Shown in pieces: positions 54,589 through 63,945 of a stretch of 64,000 nt of DNA. The notes under the pieces are model-generated. The model saw nothing but the letters and a program-made list of their open reading frames with translations, was not told the origin of the DNA and did no database searches. This stretch comes from Cyclobacteriaceae bacterium (lineage in GTDB: Bacteria; Bacteroidota; Bacteroidia; Cytophagales; Cyclobacteriaceae), in the NCBI GenBank assembly GCA_019638355.1, contig JAHBTY010000005.1, forward strand, positions 1 to 64,000. The letters are read 5' to 3'. Position numbers and translations under genes: made by a program. Numbering within the stretch: the first letter of the stretch is position 1; each line of letters starts with the position of its first letter.

Positions 54589-56613
54589 TCAGCCGAAACG
54601 TTTGGTAATCAAATCACCTAAAATGATGAGTCCCTCACGAAGGTATTCGTCCTTCATGTCTTGCAATACTTCAGCAGGTAATCCTTCTTTTGAGGTTAGC
54701 TTGGTATCCAGTTTTTCAGATGCTTTCTTTTGCTCGGCTTCGGCAATTTCTTGTTTGCGTTTAGTTTCATTCAGAGAAATTTTAGTCTCGTTCAGATTTT
54801 TCTTCAATTCCTCTGTTTCGGAGATGTACTTTTTAAGGTTGGCATCATACCGGGTTCTTTCCTGGTAGGATTTGGTAAGCCCCGCCAGAATACGGTCGTT
54901 AACTTGGGCAACCTTTTGAAAACTGGTTGCCCGGATTACATCCCATGGCAGCGCGTTGGAGCTTGAACTTTCACCAAAATGTTCGGCATCAAATGCTGAT
55001 GGCAATTGAATGTCTGGCGAAACTCCTTTGTGCTGCGTGCTGCTACCGGTTACACGATAAAATTTTTGAAATGTAAGCTTTAATTCCCCAACGGGTTCTT
55101 TATCATTGATAAATCGGCTAAGGTCTAGCACAGTTTGAACAGTACCTTTTCCAAAGGTAGATTCACCCACTACCACACCGCGCTGATAATCCTGAATGGC
55201 TCCCGCAAAAATTTCGGAGGCTGAAGCACTAAACCGGTTGGTTAACACAACCAGCGGCCCACCATAAAATACTTCCTTATCCTCATCGGGTAACACTTCT
55301 ATTTTGTTTATAGAGTTTTTTACCTGCACCACGGGGCCATCTTTAATGAATAACCCCGTTAAGTCAACAGCTTCGGGTAATGATCCGCCACCATTATTGC
55401 GAAGATCCATTACAATGCCTTCAACTCCTTCAGCTTTTAGCTCACCAATAAGCCGTTTAACATCGCGTGTAGTGCTTTTATAATTGGGGTCGCCTTTTTG
55501 GTAGGCTTCATAATCCATATAAAAGGTAGGTAAGGTAATTACACCTAACTTGGCCTGTCGGCCATTTATCTGATAGTTTATTACTTCCTTTTTGGCGGCC
55601 TGATCTTCCAGCTTTATTTTATCCCGTACCAGTACTACCTCTTGTGCCGGCCCATTAACTCCTGTTTTGGCAGGAAGAATCATGAGGCGTACGGTAGTAC
55701 CCTTCGGACCCTTAATCAGCTTTACAACATCATCCAGGCGCCAGCCTACCACATCAACCATTTCACCATCCTTTCCCTGGCCTACTGCTGTAATAAGATC
55801 ATTCACATTTACTTTACCCGATTTTTGTGCATCGCCACCGGGCAATATTTTTACAACTTTTACATAGTCGTTTTCTGATTGTAATTGTGCCCCAATACCT
55901 TCCAGTGATAGACTCATTTGTTGTTTAAATAAGTCCGATTGCTTTGGCGACATGTAGTTGGTGTGCGGATCGTAAGCTTCGGTTATGGAATTCATGTAAA
56001 TGCTAAATACATCCTCGGCATTAAACTGCGAAAATGTCTTAGAAAATCGTTGGTAGCGCACTTTTAACGTTTCTGAAATTTCATCGGGCTTCTTACCGGC
56101 CAACTTTAAACTTAAAGCCTGACTCTTTATAATCTTGCGCCACAGATCATTCAATTCATCTTTGCTGGCTGCCCAGGTGGCCTTCTCCCGATCGGTATCG
56201 TAATACTCATCAACCGAATAATCAAAATTCTGATTTACCAGGGTTGTAAGAACATAATCCATCCGTTCTTTGTAGCGCTTTTCAAAAACTCTGTAGATTT
56301 CAAATGCTGGGGTAACATTCTCATTCCGGGTTAAATCATCGATCGAATATTTGTATCGATCAAATGACTTCACATCGGAGGCAAGAAAATACGTTTTACT
56401 GTTGTCCAATTCTTGAATGTACCGAACCAGGATAGCAGCCGATAACGAATCATTCAATTTGATTTTGCGGTAATGGTTGTTATCTAAAATATACGAGATG
56501 ACGCGTGCCTCTTTACCAAAAACCGATTTGGGTTTTAACTGTAATGTATCCTGCGCTACTGCATGTTCAACACTCCAGATCAATAAGATTCCAATAACAA
56601 TGCTTTTACTCAT
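54589..56613 (-). CDS. Tail-specific (C-terminal processing) protease, S41
   Basis: A 674-residue periplasmic serine protease of the Prc type. Signal peptide (MSKSIVIGILLIWSVEHAVA), N-terminal helical domain (DUF3340-like), a PDZ domain (about 235-330, LSLEGIGAQLQSENDYVKVV) and the S41 core with the Ser/Lys dyad: Ser in SASASEIFAGAIQ, Lys in STFGKGTVQTVL. A coiled, charged tail (LKKNLNETKISLNETKRKQE) ends it. Prc trims C termini of periplasmic proteins and controls wall hydrolases. Complete for the family. Confidence 0.94.
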   Translation of the reverse strand: MSKSIVIGILLIWSVEHAVAQDTLQLKPKSVFGKEARVISYILDNNHYRKIKLNDSLSAAILVRYIQELDNSKTYFLASDVKSFDRYKYSIDDLTRNENVTPAFEIYRVFEKRYKERMDYVLTTLVNQNFDYSVDEYYDTDREKATWAASKDELNDLWRKIIKSQALSLKLAGKKPDEISETLKVRYQRFSKTFSQFNAEDVFSIYMNSITEAYDPHTNYMSPKQSDLFKQQMSLSLEGIGAQLQSENDYVKVVKILPGGDAQKSGKVNVNDLITAVGQGKDGEMVDVVGWRLDDVVKLIKGPKGTTVRLMILPAKTGVNGPAQEVVLVRDKIKLEDQAAKKEVINYQINGRQAKLGVITLPTFYMDYEAYQKGDPNYKSTTRDVKRLIGELKAEGVEGIVMDLRNNGGGSLPEAVDLTGLFIKDGPVVQVKNSINKIEVLPDEDKEVFYGGPLVVLTNRFSASASEIFAGAIQDYQRGVVVGESTFGKGTVQTVLDLSRFINDKEPVGELKLTFQKFYRVTGSSTQHKGVSPDIQLPSAFDAEHFGESSSSNALPWDVIRATSFQKVAQVNDRILAGLTKSYQERTRYDANLKKYISETEELKKNLNETKISLNETKRKQEIAEAEQKKASEKLDTKLTSKEGLPAEVLQDMKDEYLREGLIILGDLITKRFG

Positions 56614-56665
56614 ACAATACTATTTCTGATAAATAAACGGAAGTATCGCAAACAAGATGCCGTTT

Positions 56666-57562
56666 TCAGGCAACTTTATCGAAATCAAATTCCGAAAGAA
56701 ATTTTTGTGCTTCTTCAACCGACTGAAACTCGAACGTTTTTTTACCGCCTAAAACAGAATGAATGTCAATCTTAATGAGTTCCACGTTTTTCGAACTCTT
56801 TTTATGCCTGGGTTTGGCATGTTTGTAATCTTCTGATTCCTTACGACTAATGTGAAATTGGGTAGCCCGTACATTTTTACAATACGAACACTGATAATGT
56901 TTTAATAACTCTACAGGCGATCCGTCATCAGCACGTTCTGTTATTTCCTCGCGTATAACCCGCATGGTAAAAAAGCTGCAGTTATTACACTGTAGCGAGA
57001 TGAGGTGCCCCTGGTATTTTTCTATTCTTACCTCTTCGGTTTTTTCATCTACCCAAACATCATAATCAATCGAAAAAATATTTTCCTCGGCCTGCATCCC
57101 TTCATTCAGGTGCACATCCTCTTCATCTTCACTTAAAAGTTTCATCTTATTGCCAGCCCGCGAAGTTCGGGGTGCATACCGCAACCTGCGTAGTTTTTTA
57201 TTTAACCGGGTTGGATAATAGTATTGAAGTATAAGCGTAGAGACGTAGATAACCAACGTGGCTCCGGCTATTGAAAAGAATAATCGAACAAAAAAGGAAA
57301 CTCCGGGGCCACCAATCTCATCCTTACCATACAAATTAATAGCGCAGGCAGCGGCTAAACCAACCAGAATGGCAACCCACTTCAGCCATTTAATTTCGTA
57401 CGCGTTTATAAAATCATGCTTTTCCTTATAGGTTCGAACCAGCGAAACTTTAAGTTGATAGATTAAGAAAATCAATAAAGCGCCAATTAATAATGCAATT
57501 GCGGCAACCAGCATAATGTTATGCCAACCCTCGGCAAATGCAAGTTCATCTTGAATACTCAT
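56666..57562 (-). CDS. Membrane protein with zinc-ribbon-like domain, unknown
   Basis: A 298-residue protein with three membrane helices (IMLVAAIALLIGALLIFLIY; WVAILVGLAAACAINLYG; LFFSIAGATLVIYVSTLIL) and a soluble C-terminal half. The latter has LISLQCNNCSFFTMRVIRE and HYQCSYCKNVRAT, two CxxC knuckles that should bind one zinc, followed by a basic linker and an alpha-beta end. Likely an anchor or nucleic-acid/protein adaptor. It is divergent from a pair of small genes. No named family. Confidence 0.75.
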   Translation of the reverse strand: MSIQDELAFAEGWHNIMLVAAIALLIGALLIFLIYQLKVSLVRTYKEKHDFINAYEIKWLKWVAILVGLAAACAINLYGKDEIGGPGVSFFVRLFFSIAGATLVIYVSTLILQYYYPTRLNKKLRRLRYAPRTSRAGNKMKLLSEDEEDVHLNEGMQAEENIFSIDYDVWVDEKTEEVRIEKYQGHLISLQCNNCSFFTMRVIREEITERADDGSPVELLKHYQCSYCKNVRATQFHISRKESEDYKHAKPRHKKSSKNVELIKIDIHSVLGGKKTFEFQSVEEAQKFLSEFDFDKVA

Positions 57563-57779
57563 AGTTTGTTTAAAAAATTAAGTTTCTAAAGGTAATACAA
57601 TAACGTAAAAACAAGCTTCGGAATTTGATAGAAGGGTTTTTATAAGCTAAAAAAAGCAGACTGTTTCAATACGGTTTTATGACTTATCAACCCACAAACT
57701 GAACGATATAAAAACCCCTGAAATCGACTAAAATGAAGGATTTTTAAATTTTGTGTAAAAATGCACAAATATTATTTGT

Positions 57780-57825
57780 ATATTATCCAATATGATAATA
57801 TTATTGTACAATAATACACAATAAT
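57780..57825 (+). promoter_or_regulatory. A+T palindromic operator candidate
   Basis: TATTATTGTACAATAATA (57799-57816) is a perfect 18-bp palindrome, with the half-words repeated immediately upstream (TATTATCCAATATGATAATA) and downstream (ATAATACACAATAATA). It ends ten bases before the ATG of the small gene pair, so a repressor bound there would shut it off. No -7 box is certain. Confidence 0.6.
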
Positions 57826-58074
57826 ATGAGCGAATTTGAAAAGAAAAAACTAGAATCAGATTTCAGGAATTTCACTTCCAGAAACTTTGAACGTCCGGCT
57901 GACTGCCGCAACATTGACCAAATACGGTATTATGTAAGCGAGTTGTGTAATAAGATTTCTGAGTACGAGCACCGGTTCAATTACGTTCCCAATTGGGCGT
58001 ATTCGTTATTAGCACAGTATAATACTGTACATAACAGCCTGTTGCACAAGGATTTTACGCAGGCTTATGCCTAA
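57826..58074 (+). CDS. Small protein, unknown, first of a pair
   Basis: An 82-residue acidic-to-basic helical protein (EKKKLESDFRNFTSRNFERP, QIRYYVSELCNKISEYEHRF, NWAYSLLAQYNTVHNSLLHK). No signal, HTH or catalytic motif is clear. It begins ten bases after the palindromic operator candidate and is followed after 11 bp by a second small gene. The layout recalls phage- or plasmid-derived regulatory/immunity pairs. No family recognised. Confidence 0.65.
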   Translation: MSEFEKKKLESDFRNFTSRNFERPADCRNIDQIRYYVSELCNKISEYEHRFNYVPNWAYSLLAQYNTVHNSLLHKDFTQAYA

Positions 58075-58085
58075 TGTAGTTCAAC

Positions 58086-58313
58086 ATGAAGTATATCCCC
58101 TCTCCTATCCCGATTCGGTTCGAATACGTGTATGCTGCTACCGCTAACCGCTCTGGCAGAATGCAGTATCATAAAATCAGGCCTGGCGTTAGCAAGTTGC
58201 GGATAAGCCGTCAGGAATTTATTCGTGCCTACAATGAAATGACCATCATTGCGCTGCATCCTTTACCATTACATGGTCAGGATGCTGTTTTTCAATTAGA
58301 ATTCTATGTTTGA
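58086..58313 (+). CDS. Small protein, unknown, second of a pair
   Basis: A 75-residue protein: MKYIPSPIPIRFEYVYAATA, then a basic stretch HKIRPGVSKLRISRQEFIRA, ending VFQLEFYV. Weakly beta-like; the start at 58086 leaves a tight 11-bp gap from the first gene, so both share a message. Convergent with the MazG-like gene, stops two bases apart. No function visible. Confidence 0.6.
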   Translation: MKYIPSPIPIRFEYVYAATANRSGRMQYHKIRPGVSKLRISRQEFIRAYNEMTIIALHPLPLHGQDAVFQLEFYV

Positions 58314-58315
58314 AT

Positions 58316-58786
58316 TCAGCTTTTCATAACTCTTTCAAGGTTGGCCGGTGAATAACCGATTGATTTAATAGTCTTGTTATCAGATTTTCGATAAACAAGC
58401 CACTTTTCACCTGCTTTAATAAAATAACACTCAGTTCCATCTTTTTGCCAGTAGTACTCTACAGTTGCAATAGCTTCGGCTTCTGAATTACATGCTTTGC
58501 TCATGTTTGAGCGTTGAACTTCATCAAACAAGGCCTTGAATTTTTCACCAAGCCCAAATTCTAATATTGCGCCCGACAACACATATTGCAAGTCGCACAG
58601 TGCATCGGCAACAGCTACAATATCTTTTTCCTGAATTGCCACCTCCATTTCTTTCAGTTCTTCGGCCAGTAAAGCAACCCTGAGTTTACACCGGTTTTCA
58701 GCCGGAATTGCAGGGCTTTCCAGTATAGGATGCTTAAAGGTTTTGTGAAATTCGGCTACCTGGTTTAATGAATCGGGTTGTTTCAT
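58316..58786 (-). CDS. MazG-like nucleotide pyrophosphohydrolase
   Basis: A 156-residue protein of the all-alpha NTP pyrophosphohydrolase group (MazG/PRA-PH). RVALLAEELKEMEVAIQEKD carries the metal-binding ExxE pattern and VAVADALCDLQYVLSGAILE the second DxxD motif. It should cleave NTP or modified nucleotides to NMP and pyrophosphate. The C-terminal 50 residues (WLVYRKSDNKTIKSIGYSPA) are a small beta addition. Phage forms are known, so its origin is open. Confidence 0.85.
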   Translation of the reverse strand: MKQPDSLNQVAEFHKTFKHPILESPAIPAENRCKLRVALLAEELKEMEVAIQEKDIVAVADALCDLQYVLSGAILEFGLGEKFKALFDEVQRSNMSKACNSEAEAIATVEYYWQKDGTECYFIKAGEKWLVYRKSDNKTIKSIGYSPANLERVMKS

Positions 58787-58962
58787 AGCATGAGTGTAGT
58801 TTAAAACCCCAATGATACAACTTGGCTATCAAATATTAACAGGTGTTGCAGAAAGCTGAATTAATAATTGATTTATAATTAATTGAATAAATGATAGTTA
58901 TTGCTTCTTAAACAAACAATAGCTTCAATTAAATTCAATTATTTTCATTGCTATTGCTGGCT

Positions 58963-58970
58963 TATATTTG
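58963..58970 (+). promoter_or_regulatory. Bacteroidota -7 box for tyrS
   Basis: TATATTTG, a perfect TAnnTTTG, 16 bp before the tyrS ATG. The upstream ATTTTCATTG may carry the -33 element. Confidence 0.5.
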
Positions 58971-58986
58971 GGGCCAGATTTAGAAA

Positions 58987-60276
58987 ATGAAAAAGAACTT
59001 TGTTGAAGAACTGAAATGGCGCGGCATGTTGCACGATATTATGCCGGGCACAGAAGAAGAATTAAAAAAAGGAATAGTATCGGGCTATATTGGGTTCGAT
59101 CCTACGGCCGACTCGTTGCATATTGGTCACCTGGTGCAAATCATGACCTTGCTTCAGTTTCAGCGATGCGGCCATAAACCAGTGGTTTTAGTTGGAGGAG
59201 CTACCGGTATGGTGGGCGATCCTTCTGGCAAGTCAGCCGAACGCAACCTTCTTTCAGAGGATATTCTTAATCACAATGTAGCATGCGTAAAAAAGCAACT
59301 CGAAAAGTTTCTTGACTTTACATCCGGCTCGGCCAATGCTGCCGAAATGGTTAACAACTACGATTGGTTTAAGGAATTTCGTTTCCTTGATTTTATTCGC
59401 GATGTGGGTAAGCATATCACCATCAACTACATGATGGCCAAAGATTCGGTTCAAAAACGGTTGGATACGGGGCTTTCCTTTACAGAATTCAGTTACCAAC
59501 TTGTGCAGGGTTACGATTTTTACTGGCTCTATAAAAACAAAAACTGTAAGCTCCAGATGGGCGGCTCCGATCAATGGGGCAACATTGTAACGGGCACGGA
59601 ACTTATTCGCAGAAAAGATAATGGAGAAGCCTACGCCCTCACTACCCAGCTTATTAAAAAGGCTGATGGCACCAAGTTTGGAAAAACCGAAGGCGGCAAT
59701 GTGTGGCTCGATCCTGCCAAAACATCACCTTATAAATTTTACCAATACTGGCTTAATACAAGTGATGAAGATGCGGCCAACTTTATTCGCATTTTTACAT
59801 TGAAAGAAAAGGCAGAGATTGATTCATTGATAGCGGAGCATAACCAGGCACCGCATCAGCGGCTTTTACAAACGGCACTGGCTAAAGATATTACAGCCCG
59901 CGTACACTCACCAGCCGATTTGCAACAAGCAATCAAAGCTTCCTCCATTTTGTTTGGGAACTCGGCAACGGAAGATCTGATTGGTTTAGATGAAGAAACA
60001 TTGCTGGCCGTTTTTGAAGGTGTACCCCAGGTCATGATTTCAAAAACTTCCTACCAGGCTGCCAATACCGTTACCGATTTACTTTCTGAACTTACACAAG
60101 CTGTCATATTTCCTTCCAAAGGTGAAGCTCGTAAAATGATTCAGGGCGGTGGCGTCAGTATTAATAAAGTAAAGCTTACGGATGTAAACGCAAAACCTGG
60201 CTTCGAGCTGCTGCAGAATAAATACCTGTTGGCACAAAAGGGCAAAAAGAATTATTACCTCATTATTGTAGAATAG
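58987..60276 (+). CDS. tyrS: Tyrosyl-tRNA synthetase
   Basis: A 429-residue class I synthetase. HIGH variant HIGHLVQ (about residues 41-47), [16 protein letters not shown], and KMSKS-like KFGKT ([10 protein letters not shown]). The C-terminal S4-like RNA-binding domain ([20 protein letters not shown]) ends it. It charges tRNA-Tyr. First gene with the histidine kinase starting 6 bp after its stop, so likely co-transcribed. Confidence 0.96.
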   Translation: MKKNFVEELKWRGMLHDIMPGTEEELKKGIVSGYIGFDPTADSLHIGHLVQIMTLLQFQRCGHKPVVLVGGATGMVGDPSGKSAERNLLSEDILNHNVACVKKQLEKFLDFTSGSANAAEMVNNYDWFKEFRFLDFIRDVGKHITINYMMAKDSVQKRLDTGLSFTEFSYQLVQGYDFYWLYKNKNCKLQMGGSDQWGNIVTGTELIRRKDNGEAYALTTQLIKKADGTKFGKTEGGNVWLDPAKTSPYKFYQYWLNTSDEDAANFIRIFTLKEKAEIDSLIAEHNQAPHQRLLQTALAKDITARVHSPADLQQAIKASSILFGNSATEDLIGLDEETLLAVFEGVPQVMISKTSYQAANTVTDLLSELTQAVIFPSKGEARKMIQGGGVSINKVKLTDVNAKPGFELLQNKYLLAQKGKKNYYLIIVE

Positions 60277-60281
60277 CCCGG

Positions 60282-62264
60282 ATGCGATTTCAGTATATCA
60301 GTTTTTTTCTGCTGTTGATTGTATTGGTCGTAAAGAGCACTACAATTTGCGCGCAGTTTGAATTAACTGATACAACCGGAATCTATAGAATAGACCAGCA
60401 GGTTGAAGTTCTCATCGATTCATCGGCAAGGTTAACTTTGGATGATGTAACTGCAATAACCTTTCGTAAAAGCACAGGCTACTTAACATTTGGGTACCTG
60501 AAGAAACCCATCTGGTTAAAAATAAATGCTAAAAGTTTACGACCCAACACGCGTTGGTACCTTGAAATACCAGCTCCTTTTTTGGAGTACGTTGACTTTT
60601 ATCAACGAACTAAAACTGGCTGGCACCATACCCGCAGTGGCTATTACCGGGCGCAAAGCGAACGCATGTTTCCGCATACCAACCATGTATTACCCCTTAA
60701 TTTTGATTCACTCGGCACCACCGATGTTTACATACAGATTACAGGATTAAGTCCTAAAACATTTCCTGTCTATATCATGAACAAAGAAGTGTTTCATCAT
60801 AAAACCCGTACCGATGACCTTTGGTACGGAGTGTTTTTTGGAATACTGTTGGTAATGTTCTTTTATAACTTTTTCATCTACCTGAGTTTAAAGCAGCTCA
60901 ATTACCTGCTTTACATGGGTACCATTGTATGCACCTTTCTCATATTCGCTTCGGCTTCGGGTTATGGTGGCAGGTTTTTATGGCCTGAAAATCCTCATAT
61001 CAATTTTTACACAGGCAGACTATCGTTGGGTGTATTGGCGAGCGTATTAGCCATTTTCACCATCCGGTTTTTGGAAGTACGCAAGTACACAAAAGGTATG
61101 TACTATGCATTGCTGTTGCTGATACCACTTTCAGTACTGGCTATTCTGTTGGTTGCATTAAAAGAGATGCCCTCAGCAGGTAACAATCTTATTTCACTAA
61201 GCACTGTTATGTTTATAACCACCGGTATTGTTTGCCGGGTAAGAGGAAACGCAATTGCTTCGTACTACATAGCAGCGTGGACTATTTATTTGTTCGGTGG
61301 TTTACTGCTAACGCTGCGCAATAGTGGTGTGTTCGACTTTAACTTCTGGACTACACACTTTGTGGAGATTGGAGCCGCCATGGAAACCAGTATTATCGCA
61401 TTTGCTTTAGGCGACCGGTACCGAAGGTATAAGCGCGAGAAGGAAGAAATCCAACTGCAAGCCCTGAAGATTCAGCAAAACACAAATGAGATGTTGGAGA
61501 AACGAGTAAAAGAACGTACCGAAGATTTAATCCGTGCTAATACCGAACTACATGCCAACCTGGCCACCATCAGCAAGCAAGCTGAAATTATTGAAGCTAA
61601 GAATGCCGAGTTAGATGGCTTCTTCTACCGAATCTCACACGATCTGAAAGGCCCTATTTCATCTTTATTAGGACTCTCCCACCTGGCAAAGCTTGATATT
61701 CATGATCCGAAAGCATTGGATTATCTGAACCGACAACACGAACAGGTTGATCGCCTCAACCAGATTATTCGAGGATTGATTAACCTGACCCGATTAAACA
61801 ATACTAGTCTTACACGTGAGAAAATTGACTTTGTAAACCTGGTGGATACCTGCATCAACTCGCTTCAAGGTTTAAGTAAATTTCAAAATGTGAGATTTGT
61901 AAAAGATGTGGAAACAGGAATTGATTATGAAGCCGAGTGGGTAATGCTGAACGCAATCATGCAAAATCTGATCGAAAACTCAATCAAGTATTCGCGCGAA
62001 ACAGATGCTTTTGTGCGCATAACCATTCGCATTCAAGACGATTCTATTTTGCTTGAAGTAGAAGACAACGGGCTGGGTATTCCGGAAGAACATCAGGCAA
62101 AAATATTTGAAATGTTTTACCGTGCCACCCACACCGCAACCGGCAGCGGACTTGGATTGTATATTCTTAAAAGGTCTGTTGACAGATTAAAAGGCAAAAT
62201 AAAAATCAAAAGTAAAGAAGGTGAAGGCTCAACCTTTACCATTCAATTGCCACGACAACACTAG
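60282..62264 (+). CDS. 7TMR-DISM sensor histidine kinase
   Basis: A 660-residue membrane kinase. Signal and 7TMR-DISMED2 extracellular beta domain (about 25-180, TFGYLKKPIWLKINAKSLRP), seven membrane helices (about 185-375), a coiled coil, then HisKA with the phospho-His in FFYRISHDLKGPISSLLG and a HATPase (NAIMQNLIENSIKYS, EVEDNGLGIPEE, GSGLGLYI). It senses an external signal and phosphorylates a response regulator, none of which is next to it. Closely follows tyrS. Confidence 0.93.
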   Translation: MRFQYISFFLLLIVLVVKSTTICAQFELTDTTGIYRIDQQVEVLIDSSARLTLDDVTAITFRKSTGYLTFGYLKKPIWLKINAKSLRPNTRWYLEIPAPFLEYVDFYQRTKTGWHHTRSGYYRAQSERMFPHTNHVLPLNFDSLGTTDVYIQITGLSPKTFPVYIMNKEVFHHKTRTDDLWYGVFFGILLVMFFYNFFIYLSLKQLNYLLYMGTIVCTFLIFASASGYGGRFLWPENPHINFYTGRLSLGVLASVLAIFTIRFLEVRKYTKGMYYALLLLIPLSVLAILLVALKEMPSAGNNLISLSTVMFITTGIVCRVRGNAIASYYIAAWTIYLFGGLLLTLRNSGVFDFNFWTTHFVEIGAAMETSIIAFALGDRYRRYKREKEEIQLQALKIQQNTNEMLEKRVKERTEDLIRANTELHANLATISKQAEIIEAKNAELDGFFYRISHDLKGPISSLLGLSHLAKLDIHDPKALDYLNRQHEQVDRLNQIIRGLINLTRLNNTSLTREKIDFVNLVDTCINSLQGLSKFQNVRFVKDVETGIDYEAEWVMLNAIMQNLIENSIKYSRETDAFVRITIRIQDDSILLEVEDNGLGIPEEHQAKIFEMFYRATHTATGSGLGLYILKRSVDRLKGKIKIKSKEGEGSTFTIQLPRQH

Positions 62265-62270
62265 ATAAGT

Positions 62271-62675
62271 TTACACACTTTGTAAATGCCAATGGGTACC
62301 GTACCGATCTTGCAACGTACCAAACCATAAACCCCAGAAGTTCTTTTTTACCGGTTGAACAATCCGCCCACCGGTAGCCAGAAGTTTAAAATATTTATGT
62401 ACTTCTCTTTTGGATTTGCAAAAGACCAATAGCGAAACCGTATTGCCTTGCATCAGGCCATCATTACCAACCATATCGGTGCCAATCAATTCTAGGCTAC
62501 CATTGCGCAATGCACCTTGCAACACATAACGTTGAAATGCATCCGGTAGATTTTTACCTGGTGGGCTCTCACCTACTAACTGAAAGTCCAATTCTCCTCC
62601 GAAGCATTTCTGATAAAAGTGCATGGCTTCGTAGCAGTTACCATTGAAAGTCAGGTAAGAAATAATCCGGTTCAT
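62271..62675 (-). CDS. PhnB-type VOC/glyoxalase-fold protein
   Basis: A 134-residue protein from the ATG at 62675 (the frame runs on upstream without family likeness). MNRIISYLTFNGNCYEAMHF and FYQKCFGGELDFQ open the fold; HKYFKLLATGGRIVQPVKKN and FGTLQDRYGTHWHL close it, as in PhnB-like members (a 3-demethylubiquinone-type superfamily). The family binds metal and small substrates; several act as resistance proteins, but the substrate here is unknown. Divergent from the GlxA-like regulator. Confidence 0.88.
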   Translation of the reverse strand: MNRIISYLTFNGNCYEAMHFYQKCFGGELDFQLVGESPPGKNLPDAFQRYVLQGALRNGSLELIGTDMVGNDGLMQGNTVSLLVFCKSKREVHKYFKLLATGGRIVQPVKKNFWGLWFGTLQDRYGTHWHLQSV

Positions 62676-62793
62676 ACGGCAAAGATCATCGATTCGATAC
62701 AATTGAAACGGGTTGTACCCGCGCCTCACTACGTGGTTGATTGCGCCACTCAATACACCTACATTTGAGATCAAATCAAAAAAAGTAACCGCG

Positions 62794-63801
62794 ATGAAAC
62801 ATGTTTCAATTCTGGTTCCTGAATCGGCCGTTATGGAGGCAGTGGCCGATCCGCGGTATGCGTTTAATGCTGCCAATCAGTTTTTGGTTGCTGCCGGTAA
62901 ACTGCCCTTGTTTCAGGTGCACCTGGTGGGTAATACAACAGAAGTATGTTTACACGATGGTGCATTCACCGTGCATGCCGATAAAATCTGGAAAGAAATA
63001 AACCGCACCGATCTGATTATTATTCCTGCTCTTTTCGGAGATATGAAATCGGCCATCGATAAGAACAAAAGTTTTATACCCTGGATTAAAAAACAACATG
63101 AACAAGGTGCGGAAGTAGCCTCACTTTGTGTGGGGGCATTTCTGCTTGCTTCAACCGGGCTACTGAATGGAAAATCCTGCTCTACCCATTGGGCATTCTA
63201 TAACGAGTTCAGAACCATGTTTCCGGAAGTAATAGTGAAAGATGGTAGCATTATTACCGAAGAGAACCGGATTTACTCCAGCGGTGGTGCTAATTCTTAT
63301 TGGAACTTACTGCTGCACCTGGTAGAAAAATATACCGATCGCGATACTGCGATATTAGCCGCCAAATATTTTGCCATTGATATTGATCGTGAAAGTCAAT
63401 CGGCTTTTGCCATGTTTCGAGGCCAGAAATCGCACACGGATGACGCGATTAAAAAAGCACAGGAATTTATTGAGGCCAATTATCAGGAGAAGTTGACCCT
63501 GGATCAATTAGCCAGCATGGTAGCCACAAGCCGAAGAAGTTTTGAGCGCAGGTTTAAACAAGCCACCAGCAATACAGTAACCGAATACATGCAGCGAGTA
63601 AAAATAGAAGCGGCCAAGCGTAGCTTTGAATCAACCCGCAAGAACATTAATGAAGTGATGTACGATGTGGGCTACACCGATACAAAAGCGTTCCGTTCGG
63701 TGTTCAAGAAAATAACAGGCTTAACTCCTATTGATTATCGGAATAAGTATAACAAAGGGGTAAGTAGTGGTAGAAAACAGTCATCAGAAATCTTTGAATA
63801 A
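62794..63801 (+). CDS. GlxA-type AraC-family transcriptional regulator
   Basis: A 335-residue regulator. N-terminal DJ-1/PfpI-like (GATase1-type) domain (residues 1 to about 190: MKHVSILVPESAVMEAVADP, VASLCVGAFLLASTGLLNGK, with the nucleophile-elbow Cys), then a C-terminal AraC HTH pair (DQLASMVATSRRSFERRFKQ and NEVMYDVGYTDTKAFRSVFK). The start at 62794 opens the domain. It is divergent from the VOC gene, which could be its target. Confidence 0.9.
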   Translation: MKHVSILVPESAVMEAVADPRYAFNAANQFLVAAGKLPLFQVHLVGNTTEVCLHDGAFTVHADKIWKEINRTDLIIIPALFGDMKSAIDKNKSFIPWIKKQHEQGAEVASLCVGAFLLASTGLLNGKSCSTHWAFYNEFRTMFPEVIVKDGSIITEENRIYSSGGANSYWNLLLHLVEKYTDRDTAILAAKYFAIDIDRESQSAFAMFRGQKSHTDDAIKKAQEFIEANYQEKLTLDQLASMVATSRRSFERRFKQATSNTVTEYMQRVKIEAAKRSFESTRKNINEVMYDVGYTDTKAFRSVFKKITGLTPIDYRNKYNKGVSSGRKQSSEIFE

Positions 63802-63911
63802 CTGTAAGGTAATTCCTTATTATTATGCTGATTGAGTCTAACGGCCAAATCCTCTGTTTGACCAACGTAATATCGATCAACTTTTATTGAGTAAAGAATA
63901 TAAACCGTCAT
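63802..63911 (-). pseudogene. GIY-YIG nuclease, N-terminal fragment
   Basis: From ATG 63911: MTVYILYSIKVDRYYVGQTE then DLAVRLNQHNN. This is the GIY-YIG endonuclease N-terminal motif (VYILYS...YYVGQT...R), but after HNN the similarity ends and the frame runs into the 3' end of the AraC gene, stopping at 63735. About 50-60 residues including the catalytic Glu are missing. The sequence just upstream is a terminator and a tRNA-like 3' end. Confidence 0.75.
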
Positions 63912-63913
63912 AT

Positions 63914-63943
63914 AAAAAAACCAAATCATAACGATTTGGTTTT
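63914..63943 (-). terminator. Hairpin between the tRNA-like sequence and the GIY-YIG fragment
   Basis: AAAACCAAATC/GATTTGGTTTT with a five-base loop followed on the minus strand by seven T, immediately after the tRNA-like 3' end, as after a real tRNA gene. Confidence 0.8.
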
Positions 63944-63945
63944 AG

